This document shows, one piece after another, positions 1 through 6,876 of a DNA stretch of 10,113 nucleotides. The position numbers were made by a program, and so were the translations under genes. Origin of the DNA: an uncultured Clostridia bacterium (GTDB lineage Bacteria > Bacillota > Clostridia > Oscillospirales > Acutalibacteraceae); assembly GCA_946610835.1 (NCBI GenBank), contig CAMOCU010000014.1:1-10113 (forward strand), written 5' to 3'. The notes under the pieces were generated by a model, which was not told the origin of the DNA, made no database searches, and worked only from the letters and a program-made list of their open reading frames with translations. Each line of letters opens with the position of its first letter. Within the stretch, counting starts at the first letter, position 1.

Positions 1-132
1 GTCCGCAAAGCGCACGGATATTACGACGCACACCGCATCTACGGCAACAACGACATTGTCGGCCTGCTTCTGCGGCCTTGGCGTGCGCTGGTAAAGCTGC
101 TGCGTTCCCTGTTTCAGAAAATCGGCGGGTAA
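1..132 (+). CDS. 3' end of an unrecognised protein (partial)
   Basis: An open frame enters from the left edge and stops at TAA 130-132, giving the last 43 residues of a protein. The tail reads YYDAHRIYGNNDIVGLLLRP and then a basic, amphipathic-looking end rich in Leu, Arg and Lys. No domain can be assigned from this piece. The evidence that it is real is the stop codon followed 18 bases later by a textbook terminator, and GC-rich codon use like the rest of the window. The basic C-terminus could be membrane-proximal or nucleic-acid binding, but that is only a guess. Confidence 0.6.
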   Translation, partial: VRKAHGYYDAHRIYGNNDIVGLLLRPWRALVKLLRSLFQKIGG

Positions 133-150
133 TTTCGCTCTATTACGCAT

Positions 151-188
151 CTCGGGCAAGTGCTTTTGCATTTGCCCGAGATTTTTTT
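151..188 (+). terminator. Rho-independent terminator after the left-edge gene
   Basis: A 13-bp stem (151-163 with 168-180, one G-U pair) closes a TTTT loop and is followed directly by A and seven T. It lies 18 bases after the stop codon at 132, so it ends the left-edge gene and insulates the DUF4173 promoter that follows. Confidence 0.9.
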
Positions 189-207
189 GATTTTTAATAA
201 TATAATA

Positions 208-236
208 TTGACAATCGATATATTTTGTGCTATTGT
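208..236 (+). promoter_or_regulatory. Sigma-A type promoter of the DUF4173 gene
   Basis: The -35 box TTGACA (208-213) is perfect. The spacer is exactly 17 bases, and the -10 box TATTGT (231-236, 4 of 6) has an extended TG at 228-229. Predicted transcription start is near 243, which leaves a leader of about 36 bases to the ATG at 279. The flanking DNA is AT-rich. Confidence 0.75.
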
Positions 237-265
237 ATCCATGGTTCCACGTACTTCTTTGATTC

Positions 266-271
266 AGGAGG
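266..271 (+). promoter_or_regulatory. Ribosome binding site that fixes the DUF4173 start
   Basis: AGGAGG lies 7 bases before ATG 279-281. The open frame extends upstream to a TTG at 225, but that codon lies inside the promoter and before the predicted transcript start. ATG 279 is therefore the supported start. Confidence 0.85.
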
Positions 272-278
272 TCTTTTT

Positions 279-1943
279 ATGCAATCGAATCTCAACCCAT
301 CTCCAAACAATATTCCGTCCGGCATTTCGCCGTCTGTCCCGCCCGCCCCTGCACGACGGATCGCATATACGGCGGACAGAGCAGACTTTTTGCTGGCGGT
401 GATTCTGCTTGCAGAAACTCTGTTTATGGTCGCCGCAGGCGCGTGGGGCGGGTTTCAGGCCGGTTTTTCAGCGGCATTTGCGCTGCTGTTCGGGACAATC
501 AGCCTGTATCTCGCCCGCAAAGGCACGCGTATCGGCGCCTTCGCAGCGGCGTGCGGCGTACTGTCCGCCGGGCTGTGCGCCGTCTTTGTTTGCACAACCG
601 GCACGCTGATCCGGCTGCTCACGCTGTGCTGTCTGGGTGTAACGGCGACTGTCTGGTTCGCCGCACTGGCAGGCAAGCCTGTACTGCCGGGCGAACTGGG
701 GCTGGCCGCGCGTGTTCTGCGGCAGGCGGGAAAAAGTCTGTCACGCATGCCTGCCGCGGTGTCCTGCCTGTTCCGCGCCGAAAATCCGCGTGTCAAAAAA
801 GCTTCCAAAGCAGCGCTGGGCGCTGTGTGCGCCGCGCCGGTTCTGTGCGCGGTGATCGTGCTGCTGGTGCGCTCGGACGCAGCTTTTGAGGGACTGATCA
901 GCCACCTGTTCTCCGATGTCGGACGCACTGCTGCACAAATCCTTGTGACACTGTGCATATATCCGTTTGCGCTCGCGTTTGCCTTCTCCCTGCGCAAGGA
1001 CGCGGACGCGCCTGCTGTTACTGCGGAAAGAAAGGGTCTGGACACCGGCTTCCTGGCCGCGTTTCTGGGAATCTTGAACATATGCTATGTTGTATATCTT
1101 GCCGCACAGGCCGCCTATTTTTTCAGCGCCTTTTCCGGCATACTGCCAGACGGTTATACCTTTACATATGCTGCTTACGCACGCAGAGGATTTTTTGAAC
1201 TGTGCGGCGTTGCGGGAATCAACCTGTCGGTTCTGTACGGAATGCTCCTGCTTGCGCGCAAAAACAACGGCAGGCTGCCGATGCTTCTGCGCTTGAGCGG
1301 AACATTCACGGCGCTGTTCACACTGGTGCTCATCTGCACCGCGCAGGCCAAAATGATCCTGTATATCCGGGAATACGGCGTAACCGTAGCGCGGTTGGGT
1401 ACGAGCGCGTGCATGATCCTGATGGCAGTTATCTTCCTGACTCTGATTCTGCGCTTTTTCCTGCCGCATGTGCGCGTATTGCCCGTAGCCGTTTTGTGCG
1501 GCGCAATCTTATTGCTGCTGCTCGGCGCAGGCAACATGCAATCCTTTGCCGCGCGATATAATTATAATGCGTACCACAGCGGAAAGCTGTCGATCATTGA
1601 CACGATGTATTTGGCACAGCTTGGCGACGAGGGTGTACCGTACCTGCTTGCTCTGACGCAGGACAGCGATCCGGCCGTGCGGGAGGGCGCATGCGGCGGT
1701 CTTGTGATGTCGATCCAGCGGCTGTACGTCGGCACATGGGAAATGATTCCCGACCCGCAGGACGAAAATGCTGCGGACATACCGATCCGATCATATCTCG
1801 TCCCCGAATCCAAAAAGTTCGGCGCGCTGCCGTATTGGAGCCTTCCGCGTATGCGCGCCTACAAGGCGCTGGACAATCTGCTCGCGCAGCAGCCGGATTT
1901 TACCCGCGATCATGAGCCGGCGTGGGAAGATCTGTGGATGTAA
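279..1943 (+). CDS. DUF4173 multi-pass membrane protein
   Basis: This 554-residue protein resembles the DUF4173 family, whose function is not established. The start is set by AGGAGG at 266-271. The first 30 residues are Pro/Ser-rich and probably cytosolic. About eleven hydrophobic segments then lie roughly at 35-53, 60-80, 86-105, 108-131, 178-198, 218-239, 258-285, 306-326, 340-360, 375-396 and 398-418. The family hallmark YAARGFFEL-like motif is present as AAYARRGFFEL (298-308), just after a loop. After the last membrane segment a soluble tail of about 135 residues begins with ARYNYNAY (425-432) and continues into a helical, repeat-like stretch (VPYLLALTQDSDPAVREGA) suggestive of a HEAT-type helix pair, as in other family members. 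It is a single-gene unit with its own promoter and a terminator after it. The membrane location is well supported; no substrate or partner can be named. Confidence 0.85.
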   Translation: MQSNLNPSPNNIPSGISPSVPPAPARRIAYTADRADFLLAVILLAETLFMVAAGAWGGFQAGFSAAFALLFGTISLYLARKGTRIGAFAAACGVLSAGLCAVFVCTTGTLIRLLTLCCLGVTATVWFAALAGKPVLPGELGLAARVLRQAGKSLSRMPAAVSCLFRAENPRVKKASKAALGAVCAAPVLCAVIVLLVRSDAAFEGLISHLFSDVGRTAAQILVTLCIYPFALAFAFSLRKDADAPAVTAERKGLDTGFLAAFLGILNICYVVYLAAQAAYFFSAFSGILPDGYTFTYAAYARRGFFELCGVAGINLSVLYGMLLLARKNNGRLPMLLRLSGTFTALFTLVLICTAQAKMILYIREYGVTVARLGTSACMILMAVIFLTLILRFFLPHVRVLPVAVLCGAILLLLLGAGNMQSFAARYNYNAYHSGKLSIIDTMYLAQLGDEGVPYLLALTQDSDPAVREGACGGLVMSIQRLYVGTWEMIPDPQDENAADIPIRSYLVPESKKFGALPYWSLPRMRAYKALDNLLAQQPDFTRDHEPAWEDLWM

Positions 1944-1992
1944 AAACAGACTGCGTTCAATGCTTTTATCCGGTGCAGCGTGATGTCTCCTG

Positions 1993-2031
1993 AAAAAAAG
2001 AACTGCCGCAATTCGCCGCGGCAGCTCTTTT
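1993..2031. terminator. Bidirectional terminator between DUF4173 and Nudix genes
   Basis: A 10-bp stem (2000-2009 with 2018-2027, one A-C mismatch) carries an 8-base loop. It is flanked by seven A on the left (1993-1999) and four T on the right (2028-2031). It can therefore end transcripts arriving from both convergent neighbours, with stops at 1943 (+) and 2052 (-). Confidence 0.8.
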
Positions 2032-2051
2032 ACTTTTACGTTGTATGCGGT

Positions 2052-2804
2052 TTATACCGTCACGCCCTGCACGATTTTGTGCTCCAGCAGGAAGTCCCGC
2101 GCGCCGGTCAGGATGCTCTTGTCGTTTTCAAAGCGCAGCATTTCCACCGCGCGGTCATAAACAAGCCAGATGTAATCGTCAATCTCCTCGCGCTGGATGA
2201 TCGTCTGAACGTCTTTTGTACCTGCCAGAAAAATCTCCACACTCTTTTCCACCTTGCCCTGAATGGTGTATTCGGATTTGTAGGAAAAATCGGGAATGAT
2301 GCGGATATGAATGCCCGTTTCCTCGAGCACTTCGCGCGCAGCCGTCTGTTCGGGCGTTTCGCCCTTTTCCATGTGCCCTTTGGGGAACCCCCAATGTGCG
2401 CTGCGCTTGTTTTTAATCAGCAAAAAACGCAGTTCGTCATGAATGATCCGATACACCACCGCGCCGCAGGAACGCTCGTACAAGCATTCCAGTTCAAAAG
2501 GATTGCTCAGACGAAAAAAATCCAGCGCCTCGCGGATCTGTGTGTCAATAAAGCGTGTGCTTTTCGGCGCAACGACGATATACCGTCCGCCGTCCTCCGG
2601 GCGCCGCACAAGCGCGATCACCCTGCCGTCGAACGTGCGCACGGGGCGATTGATCCCCATGACGAACGCTCCCTGAATCCCCTTGCCGTCGAACGGCCTG
2701 CCGCCCTCCAACACGCCGAAATTTAACCCGTATGAGAAGCCGTGCTGCTCGCTGCGGGAATGGATCGGCTTTGTGATGCGGACGCGCACATATTTGCCGA
2801 GCAT
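2052..2804 (-). CDS. Nudix hydrolase with an N-terminal pyrophosphatase-like domain
   Basis: This is a 250-residue, two-part protein. Residues about 110-240 are a Nudix hydrolase. The Nudix box GX5EX7REUXEEXGU is complete, from G143 through E149, R157-E158 and E161-E162 to G164-I165. Upstream of it is WGFPKGHMEKGE, as in Ap4A hydrolase-type (asymmetric dinucleoside tetraphosphatase) members. The expected activity is Mg-dependent cleavage of a nucleoside diphosphate linked to another group, in the cytosol. Residues 1-100 (GKYVRVRITKPIHS, FVMGINRPVRTFDGRVIALV, YIVVAPKSTRFIDTQI) resemble the small inorganic pyrophosphatase-like family of Clostridia. The acidic segment normally near DGEEQDAYILG reads here GKGIQGAFVMG, so this domain may be catalytically dead. 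The ATG at 2804 has a GGGTGG-type SD about 7 bases upstream. The Nudix call is firm; the N-terminal relation is from memory of the family and less certain. Confidence 0.88.
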   Translation of the reverse strand: MLGKYVRVRITKPIHSRSEQHGFSYGLNFGVLEGGRPFDGKGIQGAFVMGINRPVRTFDGRVIALVRRPEDGGRYIVVAPKSTRFIDTQIREALDFFRLSNPFELECLYERSCGAVVYRIIHDELRFLLIKNKRSAHWGFPKGHMEKGETPEQTAAREVLEETGIHIRIIPDFSYKSEYTIQGKVEKSVEIFLAGTKDVQTIIQREEIDDYIWLVYDRAVEMLRFENDKSILTGARDFLLEHKIVQGVTV

Positions 2805-2862
2805 AGTAAATCCACCCTATTCCATAAACAAGGTCATACAACCTCATACTATAACTAAGTGC

Positions 2863-2891
2863 ATTATACAATTATTTCTCTGCAAATACAA
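2863..2891 (-). promoter_or_regulatory. Candidate promoter of the Nudix gene
   Basis: On the minus strand a perfect -10 TATAAT (2868-2863) is preceded, with a 17-base spacer, by TTGTAT (2891-2886, 3 of 6). The predicted start near 2856 leaves a leader of about 50 AT-rich bases before the ATG at 2804. The -35 is weak, so the call rests mainly on the -10 box and position. Confidence 0.55.
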
Positions 2892-2901
2892 GCCCTATCT
2901 G

Positions 2902-2967
2902 AAAAAAAGAGGACGGAATCCTGCCAAATTATCCCCATTCAGGAAATATGTCGGCACTTTCCGTCCT
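2902..2967 (-). terminator. Terminator of the HepT-like gene
   Basis: On the minus strand a 9-bp outer stem pairs 2967-2959 (AGGACGGAA) with 2918-2910 (TTCCGTCCT). A short inner TGCC/GGCA pairing helps close the long loop. The stem is followed by C and seven T (2909-2902). It starts three bases past the stop codon of the gene ending at 2970. Confidence 0.75.
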
Positions 2968-2969
2968 GT

Positions 2970-3332
2970 TTAATGCTTGGAAAGTCTTGCGCATGCCATC
3001 AGCAGCGGCACACAATCCTGTGAAACGATCTGCCACGCTGTGCGCCAATACGACTCACCGCCGGTTTCGGCCTGCGGCATCCACAGGCGAATAGATTGCA
3101 GATAACCGCTGTGGAATCCCTGCGCGCGCAACGCATCATATGTCCGGCGCGACAGCCCGCACGCCATTTCGCTCACCGTCCGCAGCGCGGAAAATACCGC
3201 CGCTCTGTACGGCGCATTCGCGGCGAATGCCGCATAGGAATCGCCGTGTGTCTGCATCTGATAATAAATATCCCGACAGCTGTTTTCGATCATCTGCAGC
3301 CGTTCCAGATCTCCGCCGTCCAATCCATTCAT
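2970..3332 (-). CDS. Small HepT/DUF86-like helical protein, catalytic motif not in place
   Basis: The protein has 120 residues if it starts at ATG 3332, or 117 from TTG 3323. It resembles the HepT (DUF86) nucleotidyltransferase-partner fold, in which active members are toxins of the MNT/HepT pair. The N-terminal DLERLQMIENSCRDIYYQM (8-27) fits the first family helix, and ALRTVSEMACGLS resembles the usual LxxIGELAKxLS helix. WQIVSQDCVPLL (100-111) matches the closing WxIVxxDLPxLL. Between them, where active HepT has RX4-6HXY, an ungapped alignment places W84, E89 and G91. An out-of-register R69-X4-H74 does exist. No nucleotidyltransferase gene is adjacent, so it is probably not a working toxin pair here. 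It is monocistronic, with a strong promoter and its own terminator. Upstream residues in the open frame overlap the promoter and are excluded. Family assignment is inference from pattern and length. Confidence 0.55.
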   Translation of the reverse strand: MNGLDGGDLERLQMIENSCRDIYYQMQTHGDSYAAFAANAPYRAAVFSALRTVSEMACGLSRRTYDALRAQGFHSGYLQSIRLWMPQAETGGESYWRTAWQIVSQDCVPLLMACARLSKH

Positions 3333-3337
3333 CCTTT
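3330..3337 (-). promoter_or_regulatory. SD-like site that questions the HepT-like start codon
   Basis: On the minus strand AAAGGATG (3337-3330) matches the ideal SD AAAGGAGG at 7 of 8 bases, but its last three bases are the only in-frame ATG (3332-3330). From this SD the in-frame TTG at 3323-3321 is 6 bases away, the normal distance. TTG may therefore be the true start, giving 117 residues. Confidence 0.4.
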
Positions 3338-3366
3338 CTGCATGAGCAAGCCTGCGTTCATACCAT

Positions 3367-3395
3367 ATTTTACTACATCCGCACACAAAAGTCAA
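3367..3395 (-). promoter_or_regulatory. Sigma-A type promoter of the HepT-like gene
   Basis: On the minus strand TTGACT (3395-3390, 5 of 6) is followed by a 17-base spacer and TAAAAT (3372-3367, 5 of 6). The predicted start near 3360 gives a leader of about 28 bases, and it rules out translation from codons further upstream. Confidence 0.8.
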
Positions 3396-3444
3396 CTTCT
3401 GCGTTGTTTCATGGTTTTTTGCGGGATAAAAATACCTGTCCCTC

Positions 3445-3473
3445 TTTCCGGAAACGGAAAACCGTGGTATACT
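3445..3473 (+). promoter_or_regulatory. Promoter of the RluA-type gene, with an inverted repeat in the -35 and spacer
   Basis: The -10 TATACT (3468-3473, 5 of 6) has an extended TG at 3465-3466. The -35 position (3445-3450, TTTCCG) is poor. The same bases form a perfect inverted repeat TTTCCG-GAAA-CGGAAA (3445-3460), which could be an operator or just chance. Transcription would start near 3480, about 22 bases before the ATG at 3503. Confidence 0.6.
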
Positions 3474-3502
3474 GATTCAAAACCACAAAAGGGAACAGGA
3501 CT

Positions 3503-4228
3503 ATGGAAATACTGTATATGGACAAACGAATCCTTGTCTGCGTCAAGCCTTACGGTGTGCTGTCGACAGATGAAGAAGGCGGCGTGCCGCAGCTGCTGCG
3601 TCAGCAGCTCGGCGAAAGCGTACCGTGCCTGCGGACGGTTCACCGGCTGGATCGGGTTGTGGGCGGCGTGATGGTGCTTGCCCGATCGCGGGAAGCCGCG
3701 CGGCGGCTGAGCGAAAGCATACGCACACACGCTTTTCAAAAAACATATCTTGCCGTTGTGCAGGGGACGCCCGAAGAAGACGTCCGCTGGGAGGATCTGC
3801 TGCAGCGTGATCCGCTGCGAAAAAAGACCTTTGTCACGCAGACAGACGGCAAGGATGTGCGCCGCGCCGTTTTGCGCGCGCAGACAATCGAAAGCCGTAA
3901 CGGCGTATCGCTGCTGCGGATTGATCTGGAAACCGGACGCACACACCAGATCCGCGCCCAATGCAGCGCGCACGGATTTCCTATTGCGGGCGATGAAAAA
4001 TACGGCTCGGCCATTCCCGGCGCAATGGGGCGCATCGCGCTGTGGTGTCACAGCCTGTCTTTTCCGCATCCGCAAAGCGGCGAACGCGTCACTTTCTGCG
4101 CACCGCCGCTGTGGCATTCACTGGACGATATTGTGCATCCAGACGCCTTTTTTCACAAGGATCGTCCCGATGACGCACTTAATCCAATCCGCCATTTGTA
4201 CAAAGGCGAAAATCCAGATCACATTTAG
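3503..4228 (+). CDS. RluA-family RNA pseudouridine synthase
   Basis: This 241-residue protein isomerises uridine to pseudouridine in rRNA or tRNA; the exact target cannot be told. The core motif VHRLDRVVGGVMVLAR (46-61) contains the catalytic Asp50. GRTHQIRAQ (145-153) and AGDEKYG (162-168) are the other family signatures. There is no N-terminal S4 domain, as in the short RluA/TruC-like members. The ATG at 3503 follows AAAAGGG (3487-3493) with 9 bases between, and AGGA is closer in. The catalytic core ends near PPLW (201-204). Residues 206-241 (polar, ending in NPDHI) form an unusual tail read antisense to the end of the MATE gene. In LDRVVGGVMV the common TSG is replaced by VGG, which is tolerated in some paralogues. 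The enzyme class is firm. Confidence 0.93.
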   Translation: MEILYMDKRILVCVKPYGVLSTDEEGGVPQLLRQQLGESVPCLRTVHRLDRVVGGVMVLARSREAARRLSESIRTHAFQKTYLAVVQGTPEEDVRWEDLLQRDPLRKKTFVTQTDGKDVRRAVLRAQTIESRNGVSLLRIDLETGRTHQIRAQCSAHGFPIAGDEKYGSAIPGAMGRIALWCHSLSFPHPQSGERVTFCAPPLWHSLDDIVHPDAFFHKDRPDDALNPIRHLYKGENPDHI

Positions 4229-5509
4229 CGCCGTATAACGGCTGAGCACCCACGCCACAGGCACACTGATGACCCACATATACACGCTGTCGAACAAAAA
4301 TGTCACAATGGTCTTGCCGCCCGAGCGCAGCGTAAAATACGTTGTATGCAGCAAACCGATCTGCGGCGTAAAGATTGCCTGCGCAATTAAAAACTGCGTG
4401 GCAATATGCTTCGCCTCATCCGTTGTGTTGTAAATCATCGGGAACAAAGACGACGTTGCAAAAATCAGCAGCCCGGATACCGTTGCAATGAAGATCGCAA
4501 GCGCAATGATCTTGTTGTCCTCGTCCCGCGCACGGTCGTACCGCTTCGCGCCCAAATGCTGCCCGACGATGATCGCAATCGCATCGCCCATGGAGAAAAA
4601 GACAACATTGAACACATTCGACACCGTGCTGGCAATATTCTGCCCGGCAACGACGTTCAGTCCGCGCACGGAGTAGCATTGCGTGAGCATCGCCATGCCT
4701 GCCGACCAGAGCGCTTCGTTGACCAGCAGCGGCGAACCTGTAAGAAAAAAGCGGCGGACAAGCTGCAGCGGCACGCGCATCGTGCGGTAAACACCGCGCA
4801 GATAAGGACACTTTTCCGGATGCCGGTGAATCCAGAGCATCACGATCAGAAGCTCCACCACGCGCGAGAGCGTTGTTGCGATCGCCGCGCCGTTTACACC
4901 GAGCGCCGGCAGTCCGAATTTGCCGTAAATGAGCAAATAGTTGAATACAAGATTGACGCACACAGCCGCAATACCCGCGCGCATGGGCACCACGGTTTCG
5001 CCGCACTCACGCAGCGTGTTGGCATACACCTGCAAAAGCGTGAATGCAGGCAGCCCTGCGAGAATGATCCGCAAATATCCCCACGCGTACTCCATGGCTG
5101 CTGCCGGATCACCGCCATCGTCGCTGCCGGTAAGGTACAACCCGATCAACGGTCTGCCGAAGCCGATAAAAACAACCATCGCCGCTGTCAGCAGCCCGAC
5201 GCCCATCCAGATCTTGTATCGGAAAGTCTGCCGCACGCCCTCCGAATCGTCCGCGCCGTAATACTGCGCGGTAAAAATACCTGCGCCGGCAAATCCGCCG
5301 AATATACACAAATAGTAAACAAACAAAAGTTGATTGACGATCGCCACGCCGCTCATCTGCTCGGTGCCGACGCGGCCGACCATGATGTTGTCCAGCAGGC
5401 TGACAAAGTTCGTAATGCCGCTCTGCACCATGATCGGTACCGATACGGCCAGCACGCGCTTATAAAAATCGCGGTCGCCGATCCATTTTTTTGCTAAAGA
5501 ATGCGTCAT
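4118..5509 (-). CDS. MATE family multidrug/cation antiporter
   Basis: This 463-residue inner-membrane transporter of the MATE (NorM/DinF) family has twelve expected membrane segments in two six-helix halves. Such proteins export cationic drugs or metabolites in exchange for Na+ or H+. Family signatures are VPIMVQSGITNFVSLLDNIM (24-43), GAGIFTAQYYGA (75-86), the helix-6 region VNLVFNYLLIYGKFGLPALG (185-204) with VNGAAIATTLSR after it, and the matching second-half segment VGQHLGAKRYDRA (315-327). The C-terminus KKGVWMHNIVQ is a normal MATE ending, so the protein is full length. The ATG at 5509 has AGG 4-6 bases upstream in a purine-rich leader. It lies 49 bp after the metallophosphoesterase gene on the same strand, so co-transcription is likely. 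Its last 36 codons overlap the RluA-type gene on the other strand. The substrate is unknown. Confidence 0.95.
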   Translation of the reverse strand: MTHSLAKKWIGDRDFYKRVLAVSVPIMVQSGITNFVSLLDNIMVGRVGTEQMSGVAIVNQLLFVYYLCIFGGFAGAGIFTAQYYGADDSEGVRQTFRYKIWMGVGLLTAAMVVFIGFGRPLIGLYLTGSDDGGDPAAAMEYAWGYLRIILAGLPAFTLLQVYANTLRECGETVVPMRAGIAAVCVNLVFNYLLIYGKFGLPALGVNGAAIATTLSRVVELLIVMLWIHRHPEKCPYLRGVYRTMRVPLQLVRRFFLTGSPLLVNEALWSAGMAMLTQCYSVRGLNVVAGQNIASTVSNVFNVVFFSMGDAIAIIVGQHLGAKRYDRARDEDNKIIALAIFIATVSGLLIFATSSLFPMIYNTTDEAKHIATQFLIAQAIFTPQIGLLHTTYFTLRSGGKTIVTFLFDSVYMWVISVPVAWVLSRYTALNVIWIFAFVQMADWIKCVIGTILVKKGVWMHNIVQ

Positions 5510-5558
5510 AAATCCTATCTCTTTTCTGTTCCTGTATACCCGGTCGAAAACCTTGACG

Positions 5559-6794
5559 TTATTCCTCCCCGGTCTGCTGCACGTCCGCCGTCAGATAGTC
5601 GCTTGCCATCCCGTACGCATTCTCCGCGGCAGCGCGTACCGTAAAGCCGACGTCCGGCTTATGCAGCCTGACTGTGTAAGCCGGGATCGCATTGGCGTAC
5701 CAATACGGCGGGATCGTGTACCCGCTGCAGAGCGTTGTACCGTCTGTTCCGATAAGATGTGCGCGGTACAGAACGACAGGGAAGCCGTCCGTACTTTGCG
5801 CGCGCGGCACGGTAACAAAAACCGCATCGTCCGTCTGTACTGCACACAGCGCAGCCTGCGGCGGAAAAACAGGCGCGCCGGAACGTGCCCTTTGCTGCTG
5901 CGGCGTGAGGGAATAACGGGATTTGTCGGCAGGCGGCGCAAGCTGATAAAACGCGATCTGCGTATTGGTCAAAAAATCAAATCCGCGCAGGCGGATGCAG
6001 TTATGCGCATCCGCTTCGAGGATCCATCCCTGGCACATCTCCCGATTGTCTGCGGGTCGGATCTTGTTTTGTCCATCGACCGTCAGTTCCGCATAATGCA
6101 GCGAGCCGACGCCGAAGGCGGTAAAATCCTTTTGATACACCGAACGCGGGTCATTGATCGGATAATGGGAATGGCCGGAAAGATGCACGACCTGCGGATA
6201 GCGTTCAAAAATATCCTTGAAATACGCAATCCCCCAGCCGTCCGTATCGGTGCTGCCGTAAACGGTGTCCTTGACATGCTCGTGGTGCAAAACAAAAACC
6301 GGCCTGCCGCTGTCCTGTGCCGTACTTTCACGCAGCTGCGTTTCTAACCATTCGCGCTGCTGCGGCGTGTAATACGCGCCCTCTGTGTCGCAAGTGGAGA
6401 TGCCGATGATATGGAACCCGCGCAAAACCATGTGAAAATCGGTTGGCAGTCCTGTTGCCGCGCGGTAATAGACAAGGCCGCTTTTGCCCTCGCCTGTCCA
6501 GTTGTCATGGTTTTTGGCCACAACGGCACGCATCTGCGTTTTTCCGCGCAATTCTGTACGCACCGCGTCGGCAAACGCCGCATACTGCTCGGGCGTGCCG
6601 CGGTCGGTTGCATCGCCCGCAACAAGAAACGCATCGACGTCCCGATACTGTGCATCCTGCGCCGCAATCGCATACGCGGTACGCATCAGTGTGCGCAAAC
6701 GAGCGCAATATAAGTCGTTCGCGCTGCCGATATGCACATCCGAACAAACAACCAGACGCAGCGCCGGTATAAATTCCTGTGTTTTCAAATCCAT
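5559..6794 (-). CDS. Calcineurin-like metallophosphoesterase with a C-terminal beta domain
   Basis: This is a 411-residue protein. Residues 12-235 form a calcineurin-like phosphoesterase. Metal-binding motifs in order are CSDVHIG (D19, H21), AGDATDRGT (D61), KNHDNW (N95, H96, D97), LHHEH (H170, H171) and LSGHSHY (H208, H210). These hold two divalent metals for phosphoester hydrolysis. The usual Gly before NHD is Lys94 here. Residues about 305-405 look like a fibronectin type III-like beta-sandwich (PVFPPQAALCAV to FTVRAAAENAYGMAS), often a binding or spacing module. There is no obvious signal peptide, so the enzyme is probably cytosolic, although such proteins are often exported. GGGAGAG stands 3 bases before the ATG at 6794. 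It follows the LysR gene by 82 bp and precedes the MATE gene by 49 bp. The substrate cannot be named. Confidence 0.9.
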   Translation of the reverse strand: MDLKTQEFIPALRLVVCSDVHIGSANDLYCARLRTLMRTAYAIAAQDAQYRDVDAFLVAGDATDRGTPEQYAAFADAVRTELRGKTQMRAVVAKNHDNWTGEGKSGLVYYRAATGLPTDFHMVLRGFHIIGISTCDTEGAYYTPQQREWLETQLRESTAQDSGRPVFVLHHEHVKDTVYGSTDTDGWGIAYFKDIFERYPQVVHLSGHSHYPINDPRSVYQKDFTAFGVGSLHYAELTVDGQNKIRPADNREMCQGWILEADAHNCIRLRGFDFLTNTQIAFYQLAPPADKSRYSLTPQQQRARSGAPVFPPQAALCAVQTDDAVFVTVPRAQSTDGFPVVLYRAHLIGTDGTTLCSGYTIPPYWYANAIPAYTVRLHKPDVGFTVRAAAENAYGMASDYLTADVQQTGEE

Positions 6795-6876
6795 TTTCTC
6801 TCCCAGCCGGGCCTATCGCCCTGTCCAAATTACAAAAAGTACATCCGAAACATGCATTTCACAAACCGTTATGCAG

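Noticed and set aside
1980..2726. A 248-codon open frame on the + strand antisense to the Nudix gene
   Set aside because: It starts inside the bidirectional terminator, has no SD, and mirrors a complete Nudix protein with an intact motif.
4406..5497. A 363-codon open frame on the + strand antisense to the MATE gene
   Set aside because: Its composition (His, Arg, Gln) is that of a reverse-strand shadow, and the MATE protein on the other strand is complete and typical.
6836..6864. Possible separate promoter for the metallophosphoesterase gene (TTGTGA, 17 bases, TACTTT on the minus strand)
   Set aside because: Only 4 of 6 and 3 of 6 matches; it could exist, but the evidence is too weak to list as a feature.
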